The position numbers and the translations under genes are program-made. The notes beneath the pieces are model-generated. The model did no database searches. It was not told where the DNA came from and saw only the letters and a program-made list of their open reading frames with translations. Below, piece by piece: positions 1 to 7,490 of a stretch of 8,846 nucleotides of DNA. The DNA lies in the NCBI GenBank assembly GCA_024695315.1, contig JAILIJ010000071.1, positions 1-8,846 of the forward strand, given 5' to 3'. Each line of letters opens with the position of its first letter. Position 1 is the stretch's first letter. Origin of the DNA: Bacteroidaceae bacterium (GTDB lineage: Bacteria > Bacteroidota > Bacteroidia > Bacteroidales > Bacteroidaceae).

Positions 1-87
1 CATGACATTCTATACTATTGAGGCATCTTTAACATACTGTGCAAGTCTTGTAAAATAAGATTATTATAAAGTATTTTTCTAAAATAA

Positions 88-117
88 TTGTTTATGTAAA
101 TATTATTTATAAATTTG
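88..117 (+). promoter_or_regulatory. Bacteroidetes-type promoter of the HerA-like ATPase gene
   Basis: A TTG (88-90) is followed after 19 bp by TAAATTTG (110-117), which matches the TAnnTTTG -7 box of the Bacteroidetes primary sigma factor exactly. Transcription would start near 122-126, giving a leader of about 40 nt before the ATG at 163. The last three bases of the -7 box are an in-frame TTG that could be mistaken for a start codon. The promoter argues against that reading. This is a motif match only, not a mapped start site. Confidence 0.7.
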
Positions 118-162
118 CACGATAATAAACATGAAAATATCAAAAATATAAAAATCATATAC

Positions 163-1746
163 ATGTACACACAAGACAAACATTTATATATTGCACATAG
201 CGATAATGGTCCGATCTACCTTTGTGGTAAGATGGCAAATAGACATGGCTTAATAGCTGGTGCTACTGGTACAGGAAAGACCGTAACACTTCAGGTTTTG
301 GCAGAGACATTTTCACAAGCAGGCGTACCATGTTTCATGGCTGATATGAAAGGCGATCTTTCTGGTATAAGTCAAACAGGAAACATGTCCGGATTTATAG
401 AAAAAAGATGCAAAGAGTTTGGAATAGAAAATCCACAGTTTGGTGGATGTCCAGTTTGTTTCTATGACGTTTTTGGAGAAAAAGGTCATCCAATGAGAAC
501 TACAATTTCAAACATGGGACCGGAATTGCTTTCTAGGCTACTTGACTTGAATGAGACACAGTCTGGCGTACTGAACATAGTTTTTAAGGTTGCGGACGAA
601 AAAGGATTATTGCTTATTGACCTTAAGGACCTACGCGCTATGCTAAACTATGTATCAGAACATGCTTCCGAATACACAAATAAATATGGAAATGTTGCAG
701 CTGTCTCTGTCGGAGCTATCCAACGTGCTTTACTGGCTATAGAAAATCAAGGAGGAGAAAAATTCTTTGCAGAGCCATCATTTGATATCATGGATCTTAT
801 CAAATGTACTGCAGATGGTAAAGGAATGATGAATGTTCTTGCTGCCGATAAACTTATGATGAATCCTAAGCTATACTCATCTTTCCTTCTTTGGCTTTTA
901 TCTGATCTTTACGCTCAGTTGCCTGAAGTTGGAGACCAAGAATTACCAAGACTTGTTTTCTTCTTTGACGAGGCTCATACGCTCTTCGATGACACGCCAA
1001 AGGCATTGGTGGATAAAATAGAACAAGTGGTAAGACTTATACGTAGTAAGGGAGTTGGAGTATATTTCGTAACACAGAACCCTGCTGATATTCCAGATTC
1101 TGTACTTGCGCAACTTGGTAATCGTGTACAACATGCATTACGCGCATTTACTCCAAAGGAGCAAAAGAATGTTAAAGCTGCAGCTGAAACTTTCCGTGAA
1201 AATCCAGCTTTCAAGACAGAAGATGCCATTATGGAACTAGGTACAGGAGAAGCACTCGTATCTGTCCTTGACGAAAAAGGAACGCCTACAATAGTTGAAA
1301 AAGCTAAAATTCTCTTTCCACTTAGTCAAATTGGTGCAATCACAGATGCACAACGTGAACAAACTATTAAATCATCTAACATATTCGGTAGATATGAAAA
1401 AATGATAGATCGCGAAAGTGCTTTTGAAGTTCTGCTTGCACAAAGTGAAAAAGATGCTCAAATTGCGAAAGAAGAAGCAGAAGTTAAAGAACAAGCTAAA
1501 GCTGCAAAGGAGCAAGAGAAAGAAGAGAAAAAATCCAGCAATAAGAAAAGTATAGTTGGTAAAATATTTAGTGCAGTACTCACTAGTGTTGCCGCAGTAA
1601 TTGGTACTAGTGTTGCAAATCAGGTTACTGGCAAGAAAAGTAAGACTTCAATTACAAAGAAAGTAACTAAAAGTGCCATCAATTCAGCTACAAAAACAGC
1701 AACACGCGAAATAACTCGTAGCATTTTAGGCAATCTAATTAAATAA
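163..1746 (+). CDS. HerA/DUF853-family P-loop ATPase (YjgR-like)
   Basis: Predicted cytoplasmic ATPase of 527 aa in the HerA-FtsK superfamily, DUF853 branch, of similar size to E. coli YjgR (about 500 aa). The cellular role of this branch is not established; helicase or translocase activity is only inferred from the fold. A Walker A motif, GATGTGKT, lies at residues 33-40, after the family-style opening NGPIYL...MANRHGLIAGA. Walker B is LVFFFDEAH at 264-272. The segment QNPADIP...LGNRVQHALRAF (about 305-330) holds the arginines typical of the family. Residues about 420-460 are rich in Ala, Glu and Lys and are probably a coiled coil. A Gly/Ala/Val-rich stretch (about 464-489) precedes the conserved-looking end ITRSILGNLIK. 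The start is placed at ATG 163 rather than TTG 115, because that TTG lies inside the promoter -7 box and the upstream 16 residues (many Asn, Lys and Ile) look non-coding. The gene appears monocistronic. It has no HerA-partner NurA nuclease beside it. Confidence 0.9.
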   Translation: MYTQDKHLYIAHSDNGPIYLCGKMANRHGLIAGATGTGKTVTLQVLAETFSQAGVPCFMADMKGDLSGISQTGNMSGFIEKRCKEFGIENPQFGGCPVCFYDVFGEKGHPMRTTISNMGPELLSRLLDLNETQSGVLNIVFKVADEKGLLLIDLKDLRAMLNYVSEHASEYTNKYGNVAAVSVGAIQRALLAIENQGGEKFFAEPSFDIMDLIKCTADGKGMMNVLAADKLMMNPKLYSSFLLWLLSDLYAQLPEVGDQELPRLVFFFDEAHTLFDDTPKALVDKIEQVVRLIRSKGVGVYFVTQNPADIPDSVLAQLGNRVQHALRAFTPKEQKNVKAAAETFRENPAFKTEDAIMELGTGEALVSVLDEKGTPTIVEKAKILFPLSQIGAITDAQREQTIKSSNIFGRYEKMIDRESAFEVLLAQSEKDAQIAKEEAEVKEQAKAAKEQEKEEKKSSNKKSIVGKIFSAVLTSVAAVIGTSVANQVTGKKSKTSITKKVTKSAINSATKTATREITRSILGNLIK

Positions 1747-1765
1747 TGTAATATAGAATTTTAAG

Positions 1766-1800
1766 AATGGATGTTCAACATTTTGAGCATCCATTTTTTT
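1766..1800 (+). terminator. Rho-independent terminator of the ATPase gene
   Basis: A 13 bp stem (1766-1778 with 1783-1795, one G-U pair, 4 nt loop) runs into seven T residues at 1794-1800. It starts 19 nt after the stop codon. This is a strong intrinsic terminator that closes the unit. Confidence 0.88.
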
Positions 1801-1818
1801 AGAATAATAATCTCTAAT

Positions 1819-1861
1819 AAAATGTATGTATATCTACAAAAAGAAAAATGACATACATTTT
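1819..1861. repeat. 11 bp perfect inverted repeat with 21 bp spacer
   Basis: AAAATGTATGT (1819-1829) is repeated in inverted orientation as ACATACATTTT (1851-1861). It lies just past the ATPase terminator and about 100 bp upstream of the maeB promoter. It could be a binding site for a dimeric regulator or a chance AT-rich dyad. It is not a convincing terminator in either direction, because no long T-run follows it. The DNA from 1862 to 1960 shows nothing further beyond an 11 bp palindrome-like ACTATAATAGT at 1865-1875. Confidence 0.45.
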
Positions 1862-1963
1862 GCCACTATAATAGTATAAATGACTAAAATAACATAAATT
1901 TTACAGCTCATAATTAAAAAAAACATCAAAAAAGCTATAAAAATGAAAGAAATCCATAAATAT

Positions 1964-1995
1964 TTTGGAACAACTTACAATTTGTAGTATTTTTG
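1964..1995 (+). promoter_or_regulatory. Bacteroidetes-type promoter of maeB
   Basis: TTTG at 1964-1967 is followed after 20 bp by TATTTTTG (1988-1995), a perfect TAnnTTTG -7 box followed by C. Transcription is expected to begin near 2002. That leaves an unusually long leader of about 170 nt before the maeB start codon. This is a motif match only. Confidence 0.75.
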
Positions 1996-2001
1996 CATTC
2001 G

Positions 2002-2173
2002 AAAGTAAAAAAGCACTGCAAAAACCGTCTACTAAGGTAAAAAGATGAAAGTATCAGTGTAACATTACAACAATAATAAGAAGAAAATAATAGAAAATAA
2101 AGATTAATCAAGTTGTGCTATTAATAGCGCAATACTAGTTAATTTGCTTAATTCAAATTAAACTTTATTTATT
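2002..2173 (+). promoter_or_regulatory. Long, potentially structured 5' leader of maeB
   Basis: About 170 nt separate the predicted transcription start from the maeB ATG. Two hairpins sit close to the start codon. The first is 2113-2120 paired with 2125-2132 (8 bp, one G-U, TTAA loop). The second is 2139-2146 paired with 2154-2161 (8 bp, 7 nt loop), ending 12 nt before the ATG. A five-codon reading frame begins at ATG 2045. I recognise no known riboswitch class, and neither hairpin has the T-tract of an attenuator. The leader could affect translation or mRNA stability, but that is inference. Confidence 0.4.
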
Positions 2174-4465
2174 ATGGTAAAAATTACAAAAGAAGCAGCC
2201 CTCAAGTATCACGAGACTGGTAGGCCTGGTAAGATTGAGGTTATTCCTACAAAAGCTCATGCCACAGAGACCGATCTCTCATTGGCTTATTCTCCTGGTG
2301 TAGCTTTTCCTTGTCTTGAGATTCAGGAAAATCCTGAAAATGCTTACAAGTACACAGATAAGGGCAACCTCGTTGCCGTTATTTCAAATGGTACAGCAGT
2401 ACTCGGTCTAGGTGACATAGGTGCTATGAGCGGTAAACCTGTAATGGAGGGTAAAGGTCTTTTGTTCAAGATATACGGTGGTATTGACGTATTCGATATA
2501 GAAGTGAACGAAAAGGACCCTGAGAAGTTCTGTGAGGCTGTTGAAAAGATTGCACCTACATTTGGTGGTATCAACCTTGAGGATATTAAGGCACCAGAAT
2601 GTTTCTATATTGAAGAACGTCTAAAGAAGACTCTTGACATTCCTGTAATGCACGACGACCAGCATGGTACAGCCATCATTTCTTCGGCAGGTCTTATTAA
2701 TGCACTTGAGGTTGCAGGTAAGAAAATTGAAGATGTTAAGATTGTTGTAAATGGTGCTGGAGCTGCAGCAATTTCATGTACTAAGCTTTATGTAGCATTG
2801 GGTGCACGCCTTGAGAATATTGTTATGCTCGATTCTAAGGGTGTCATCACTTCTGATCGTCCTAATCTTACTGAGCAGAAGAAAATGTTCGCAACAGATC
2901 GTCGCGACATTCACACACTTGAAGAGGCTGTTAAAGGTGCAGATGTATTCCTCGGACTTTCTAAGGGAAATGTACTGAGTCAGGACATGGTACGTTCTAT
3001 GGCCAAAAATCCTATAGTATTTGCTCTAGCAAACCCTACTCCTGAAATATCATACGAGGATGCTATGGCAAGCCGTCCTGATGTATTGATGTCTACTGGT
3101 CGCTCAGATTATCCTAACCAGATCAATAACGTTATCGGATTCCCTTACATCTTCCGTGGTGCACTTGACGTAAGTGCAACAGCTATAAACGAAGAAATGA
3201 AGCTTGCTGCAGTACGTGCTATTGCTGCACTTGCAAAGGAACCAGTACCAGATGTTGTCAATCAGGTTTATCACGTTAATGATCTTACTTTCGGTCCTAA
3301 ATACTTCATTCCAAAACCAGTTGACCCACGTCTTATAACAGAAGTAAGTGCAGCTATCGCTAAGGCTGCTATGGAAACTGGTGTTGCTCGTAAGCCTATT
3401 ACAGACTGGGATGCTTATAAAAAGCAACTCCGTCAGCTCTTGGGACAGGAAACAAAACTCACTCAGAAGCTTTATGACACAGCACGTGAACATCCACAAC
3501 GTATCGTTTTCGCAGAGGGACTTCACCCAACTATGATCAAGGCTGCGGTTACGGCTAAGTCAGAGGGTATCTGCTACCCTATTCTTCTCGGTAATGAAGA
3601 ACTCATCACTAAGAAAGCGCAAGAACTCGACCTCAACCTTGAAGGAATTGAGATTATCAACTTACGTCATGGCCGTGAGGCTGAGCGCCGCGAAAAATAT
3701 GCTAAAGCTCTTGCAGAAAAGCGTCAGCGTGAGGGATATACTTTAGATCAGGCACTTGACAAAATGTTTGAGCGCAACTACTTTGGAATGATGATGGTTG
3801 AGACTGGTGATGCCGATGCGTTTATCACAGGTCTTTATACTAAGCAAACTGACACAATAAAAGTAGCAAAAGACATCATTGGTATTCGTCCAGGATACAA
3901 GACTTTCGGAGCTATGCATATCCTAAACACAAAGAAGGGTACATATTACGTCTCTGATACTCTTATTAATCGTCATCCAAATAACGAAATACTCGCAGAT
4001 GTAGCAAAACTTACATACGATACGGTTAAGTTCTTTAACGAAGAACCAGTCATGGCTATGATTGCATACTCTGACTTTGGTACAGATCCATGCGGTTCCC
4101 CACTCTATGTCCACAAAGCTGTAGAATCTCTACAACAGCAGTATCCAGACATGGTTGTAGATGGCGAAATGCAAATCAATTTTGCACTCAACCGTGAACT
4201 TCGTGATGAGAAATATCCTTTCACACGTCTTAACGGTAAGGATGTAAATACACTCGTATTCCCTAACATGTCTGCCGCAAATAGTGGATATAAGCTTTTA
4301 CAGGCTTTAGCACCAGAAGTTGAGGTTATCGGCCCTATCCAGATGGGTCTTAACAAACCAATACATTTCACAGATTCTGAATCTTCTGTTCATGATATTG
4401 TCAACGTAACAGCAATAGCTTCTATTGATGCCTACGTTGAGAAAATCAAAGGAGCATTAAAATAA
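2174..4465 (+). CDS. maeB: NADP-dependent malic enzyme with fused phosphotransacetylase-like domain
   Basis: Oxidatively decarboxylates malate to pyruvate with reduction of NAD(P), in the cytoplasm, supplying NADPH and pyruvate. At 763 aa it has the full length of the fused MaeB type. The malic enzyme half is about residues 1-425. It has the catalytic Tyr39 (LAYSPGVA) and Lys94 (VMEGKG). Metal ligands are Glu136-Asp137 (NLEDIKAP) and Asp162 (MHDDQHGT). The nucleotide-binding loop is NGAGAAA (193-199), and FALANPTPE is at 283-291. Residues about 430-763 form the phosphotransacetylase-like domain (RIVFAEG at 443-449, GLYTKQTDT, NMSAANSGYKLL). In studied MaeB proteins this half lacks transacetylase activity and mediates acetyl-CoA regulation; whether that holds here is inferred. 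The cofactor preference is also assigned by family. The gene has its own promoter and terminator. Its codons favour GGT, CGT and CTT more than the neighbouring genes do, which suggests strong expression. Only the ATG at 2174 keeps the conserved N-terminus. Confidence 0.95.
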   Translation: MVKITKEAALKYHETGRPGKIEVIPTKAHATETDLSLAYSPGVAFPCLEIQENPENAYKYTDKGNLVAVISNGTAVLGLGDIGAMSGKPVMEGKGLLFKIYGGIDVFDIEVNEKDPEKFCEAVEKIAPTFGGINLEDIKAPECFYIEERLKKTLDIPVMHDDQHGTAIISSAGLINALEVAGKKIEDVKIVVNGAGAAAISCTKLYVALGARLENIVMLDSKGVITSDRPNLTEQKKMFATDRRDIHTLEEAVKGADVFLGLSKGNVLSQDMVRSMAKNPIVFALANPTPEISYEDAMASRPDVLMSTGRSDYPNQINNVIGFPYIFRGALDVSATAINEEMKLAAVRAIAALAKEPVPDVVNQVYHVNDLTFGPKYFIPKPVDPRLITEVSAAIAKAAMETGVARKPITDWDAYKKQLRQLLGQETKLTQKLYDTAREHPQRIVFAEGLHPTMIKAAVTAKSEGICYPILLGNEELITKKAQELDLNLEGIEIINLRHGREAERREKYAKALAEKRQREGYTLDQALDKMFERNYFGMMMVETGDADAFITGLYTKQTDTIKVAKDIIGIRPGYKTFGAMHILNTKKGTYYVSDTLINRHPNNEILADVAKLTYDTVKFFNEEPVMAMIAYSDFGTDPCGSPLYVHKAVESLQQQYPDMVVDGEMQINFALNRELRDEKYPFTRLNGKDVNTLVFPNMSAANSGYKLLQALAPEVEVIGPIQMGLNKPIHFTDSESSVHDIVNVTAIASIDAYVEKIKGALK

Positions 4466-4490
4466 AATCTTAAATATTAAACACACACGT

Positions 4491-4527
4491 AGTTCCTGGC
4501 TATCTTTATGATGACCAGGAACTTTTT
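4491..4527 (+). terminator. Rho-independent terminator of maeB
   Basis: A perfect 9 bp stem AGTTCCTGG / CCAGGAACT (4491-4499 with 4515-4523) encloses a 15 nt loop and is followed by five T residues (4523-4527). It begins 25 nt past the stop codon. Confidence 0.88.
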
Positions 4528-4572
4528 ATATACAATTTCTTCATTCCCATATTGCAAAATAAACACATTCTT

Positions 4573-4614
4573 TCATAAGCTAAACATAATTATTAAATGG
4601 ATTTTAGCTTATGA
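4573..4614. repeat. 12 bp perfect inverted repeat upstream of the metalloprotease promoter
   Basis: TCATAAGCTAAA (4573-4584) and TTTAGCTTATGA (4603-4614) are perfect inverted copies with an 18 bp spacer. The right arm ends 23 bp before the predicted -33 box of the downstream gene, which is a suitable position for an activator or other dimeric regulator. As RNA it would form a stem with a large loop and no T-tract, so it is not a terminator. The function is unknown. Confidence 0.55.
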
Positions 4615-4637
4615 TATCTGTATCATCAATATACATT

Positions 4638-4668
4638 TTTGTGATTTCGTTTTTTAACCTTATATTTG
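4638..4668 (+). promoter_or_regulatory. Bacteroidetes-type promoter of the metalloprotease gene
   Basis: TTTG at 4638-4641 is followed after 19 bp by TATATTTG (4661-4668), a perfect TAnnTTTG box. Transcription should start near 4675, leaving a short A-rich leader of about 27 nt before the ATG at 4702. No Shine-Dalgarno sequence is present, as is usual in this phylum. This is a motif match only. Confidence 0.75.
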
Positions 4669-4701
4669 TAAAGTTTTTAATAAAATCAAAATGAAAATAT
4701 A

Positions 4702-7110
4702 ATGAAAAAGAATTTACTTCTCTTGTGTTTGCTCCTAATTATAGGAATACCTGCTAACGCAAAAAAGAAAAAGAAGGCAGTTGAGACAAAACCAAAAACA
4801 GAGACTAGAACACCTGCTATACAAGGGCTTTTCAATGTGCAGAACTGGAAGGATAACTACTATTTTCAAATTCCGGATTCACTCATAGGACGACTTTTCA
4901 TGGTCACTACTCGTTATGTTTCTACCCCTGTAGATGCTGGACTATATGGCGGAGAATTAGCCAATAGTAAAGTAATATATTTCGAGAAGCATGACAAGCA
5001 AATGTATATACGTGCAAATATGTATGACACTCGTACCGACTCTGTAGATGCTATATACAAAGCAGTTCTTAATTCAACACAAGATCCAATACTTGCTAAT
5101 ATAAAAATTGATTCTACACTTACCGATAGTACTGGTAATAAGCTTTATAGCATTCAAGTTACAAAACTATTTGATGATGATAATTCCTTCTTCGGTATTG
5201 GAGAAAATAGCAAGAGTAGACTTGGAGTTACTTCCCAAATAAAGGATTTATCATATATTGATTATATTCATACTTTTCCTATCAACACAGAAGTTGTTAC
5301 CGTTAAAACTTTTAATGCAAAGTCTAGCTCAAGAATTCCTGCTGGTAGCTATACAGGAAATATTACATTAAAACTTAACACTTCCTTTGTTCTTCTCCCT
5401 AAGGAACCTATGGCATTCCGTACATTCGATCCACGAGTAGGATATTTCACAGAAGAGTTTTCAGAATTTGGAGACAACCAGCAACAAGTAGACCGTCGTA
5501 AGGTTATATCTCGATGGCGTTTAGAGCCTAAAGATATGGACGCATATAAACGTGGAGAACTTGTTGAACCTAAAAAACAGATAGTTTACTATATAGACCC
5601 TGCTACTCCAAAACAATGGAGAAAATACCTTATTCAGGGTGTAGAGGACTGGAATGTAGCCTTTGAAGAGGCAGGATTCAAAAATGCAATTACTGCAAAA
5701 GAATGGCCTAACGATTCTACTATGAGCCTTGAGGATGCACGCTTTTCTGTGATTCGTTATCTTGCAAGCGATATTCCTAATGCTTATGGTCCACATATTA
5801 GCGACCCACGTTCTGGTGAAATCATAGAAAGCCACGTGGGATGGTACCATAATGTTATGCAACTTCTTCACGGATGGTATCAAGTTCAGGTTGGAGCTGT
5901 AGACCAACGTGCACGTAAGCCAAAATTTGATGAAGAACTTATGGGTGAACTTATCCGATTTGTTAGTTCACACGAAATAGGACACACTCTTGGACTTAGA
6001 CACAATATGGGGGCAAGTTCTGCCACTCCTGTTGACAGCTTACGAAATAAGGCCTGGGTTGAGAAATATGGACATACGGCTTCTATAATGGATTATGCTC
6101 GTTTTAATTATGTAGCACAACCTGAAGATAATATTGGAGACGCAGGACTTTTCCCACGCATAAATGATTACGATAAATGGGCTATTTATTGGGGATACAA
6201 AGTATTCCCTGACTCAAAATCTGAAAAGGAAGAGAGACTTACCCTTAATAAAATTACAATAGAAAAGCTGAAAAATAATCGTAGACTTTGGTTTGGTGGT
6301 GAAGGCTCTGATAATGACCCTCACGCACAGTCTGAAGACCTGGGCGACGATGCTATGAAAGCAAGTACCTATGGTGTTAAAAACTTGAAATATGTAATCA
6401 AGCACATATCAGAATGGAACTACGAGGAAGGCGATATGGATACAAGACTTAATGATGGCTTCGGATACATTCGTAGCCAATTTAACAACTATGTACGCCA
6501 CGTAGAAACAAATATCAGCGGATGCTATCATGATTATAAAAGTGTTGAACAGGAAGGACCTGTATATACTCCTGTAGACGGAAAAACTCAGCTTAGAGCA
6601 TTAGCATGGATTAACGAAAATGTTATCAAAGAACCTAAATGGTTAATTAGTGAGCCTTTCGTTCATCGTCTTAACCGTGTACCAGAAAATCTTATTATAA
6701 ATATAGGATATAACGCCATCGATCCTTTGACAAGTGCTATGACACTTAATTTAATTAGTAAACACAATTATACAAAGGATGGACTTGATCCTATGGAATA
6801 TGTAAACACCCTTGTTGGATATCTCTTCAAAAGTGCAACAACTGGAGAGAAAGCTAGTCTATGGACTAAGACTATGCAACGTCGTGCTATTGAAAACTTT
6901 GCCAAGGCATGGCAAATCAAAATGATCGACGAACAACGTCCTTATGCACTACATGCTCTCAAGCTTATTCAGACACGTTTACAAAATGCAAGAACGTCTG
7001 ATGCGGCTACTAGAGCGCATTATGATGACTTAAAAATGCAATTAAAACTCATCATGGATGGTAAATGGCAAAAAAGTTCAAGCAATTCAAGAGAAATCAT
7101 AGAAATGTAA
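4702..7110 (+). CDS. Secreted zinc-dependent metalloprotease (DUF5117/DUF4953 type, metzincin-like)
   Basis: Predicted exported zinc endopeptidase of 802 aa, near the usual length of this Bacteroidetes family. Residues 1-20 form a signal peptide: Lys-Lys, a Leu/Ile-rich core, then PANA. Cleavage is likely after Ala20. There is no lipobox cysteine, so signal peptidase I is expected. The mature protein begins with five lysines. The N-terminal part (about 30-280) resembles the DUF5118 and DUF5117 regions. The catalytic site is HEIGHTLGLRHN at 424-435, a complete HExxHxxGxxH motif: His424, His428 and His434 bind zinc and Glu425 is the general base. The metzincin-type Met-turn is SIMDY (461-465). 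The C-terminal part (about 480-760) fits the rest of the DUF4953-type domain. All key residues are intact. The natural substrate is unknown, and its location (periplasm, surface or outside the cell) cannot be told from sequence. The gene is flanked by its own promoter and terminator, so it appears monocistronic. Domain names are from memory. Confidence 0.93.
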   Translation: MKKNLLLLCLLLIIGIPANAKKKKKAVETKPKTETRTPAIQGLFNVQNWKDNYYFQIPDSLIGRLFMVTTRYVSTPVDAGLYGGELANSKVIYFEKHDKQMYIRANMYDTRTDSVDAIYKAVLNSTQDPILANIKIDSTLTDSTGNKLYSIQVTKLFDDDNSFFGIGENSKSRLGVTSQIKDLSYIDYIHTFPINTEVVTVKTFNAKSSSRIPAGSYTGNITLKLNTSFVLLPKEPMAFRTFDPRVGYFTEEFSEFGDNQQQVDRRKVISRWRLEPKDMDAYKRGELVEPKKQIVYYIDPATPKQWRKYLIQGVEDWNVAFEEAGFKNAITAKEWPNDSTMSLEDARFSVIRYLASDIPNAYGPHISDPRSGEIIESHVGWYHNVMQLLHGWYQVQVGAVDQRARKPKFDEELMGELIRFVSSHEIGHTLGLRHNMGASSATPVDSLRNKAWVEKYGHTASIMDYARFNYVAQPEDNIGDAGLFPRINDYDKWAIYWGYKVFPDSKSEKEERLTLNKITIEKLKNNRRLWFGGEGSDNDPHAQSEDLGDDAMKASTYGVKNLKYVIKHISEWNYEEGDMDTRLNDGFGYIRSQFNNYVRHVETNISGCYHDYKSVEQEGPVYTPVDGKTQLRALAWINENVIKEPKWLISEPFVHRLNRVPENLIINIGYNAIDPLTSAMTLNLISKHNYTKDGLDPMEYVNTLVGYLFKSATTGEKASLWTKTMQRRAIENFAKAWQIKMIDEQRPYALHALKLIQTRLQNARTSDAATRAHYDDLKMQLKLIMDGKWQKSSSNSREIIEM

Positions 7111-7148
7111 ATAAACTCTTGGTTTAGGACTCTTTTATAACTTTAGAG

Positions 7149-7185
7149 AAAGGCTTGTTATGAATAATTCATAATAAGCCTTTTT
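7149..7185 (+). terminator. Rho-independent terminator of the metalloprotease gene
   Basis: A 16 bp stem (7149-7164 with 7168-7183, one G-U pair) has a 3 nt loop and runs into a T-run ending at 7185. It starts 38 nt after the stop codon. It is among the strongest hairpins in the window. Confidence 0.9.
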
Positions 7186-7291
7186 ACTTTATCTTAAAAC
7201 TTTCCAATAAGTATTATACACAATTTTAACTAACATATATACGATAAGTCTATATTTAATATTATTTCAAATTGCAAACCCGAGATTACAA

Positions 7292-7490
7292 TCCTTCGTA
7301 TCGTTTTTTACGAAAAAGTTAATATATATTAAAAAATTAGTATTTTTACCACAAAAACGGAGAAAACAAATGCTTTTGACTACTTTTAGCATTCATCTGA
7401 CGATACGCGTCCATCTCTGATTTCATCTGGGAGTGAGCTAAATTTTGAATGATACTCATTAGCAATGAAATTCGAAGGTAATACGAAGGA
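7292..7490. repeat. 10 bp inverted pair linking the upstream flank to the tandem array
   Basis: TCCTTCGTAT (7292-7301) is the exact reverse complement of ATACGAAGGA (7481-7490), the second unit of the 11 bp array. The upstream copy also takes part in a local 6 bp dyad, TTCGTA/TACGAA (7295-7300 and 7309-7314). It may be an additional copy of the same recognition motif in inverse orientation. A chance match is possible at this length. Confidence 0.35.

Noticed and set aside
1..58. Possible 3' end of an upstream plus-strand gene (open from the window edge to TAA at 56-58, or to TGA at 19-21 in another frame)
   Set aside because: Only 6-19 codons are visible, no family is recognisable, and no terminator follows. 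It cannot be told from chance.
3104..3526. 140-codon minus-strand frame inside maeB
   Set aside because: It is fully antisense to conserved malic enzyme sequence. Its Cys-, Ser- and Trp-rich composition is typical of a shadow frame.
5521..5907. 128-codon minus-strand frame inside the metalloprotease gene
   Set aside because: It is antisense to conserved coding sequence, with no promoter and no known motif.
7341..7348. TATTTTTA as a promoter -7 box for a transcript through the GC-richer island
   Set aside because: It lacks the final G, and the position 19-21 bp upstream has no TTG. It is too weak to call.
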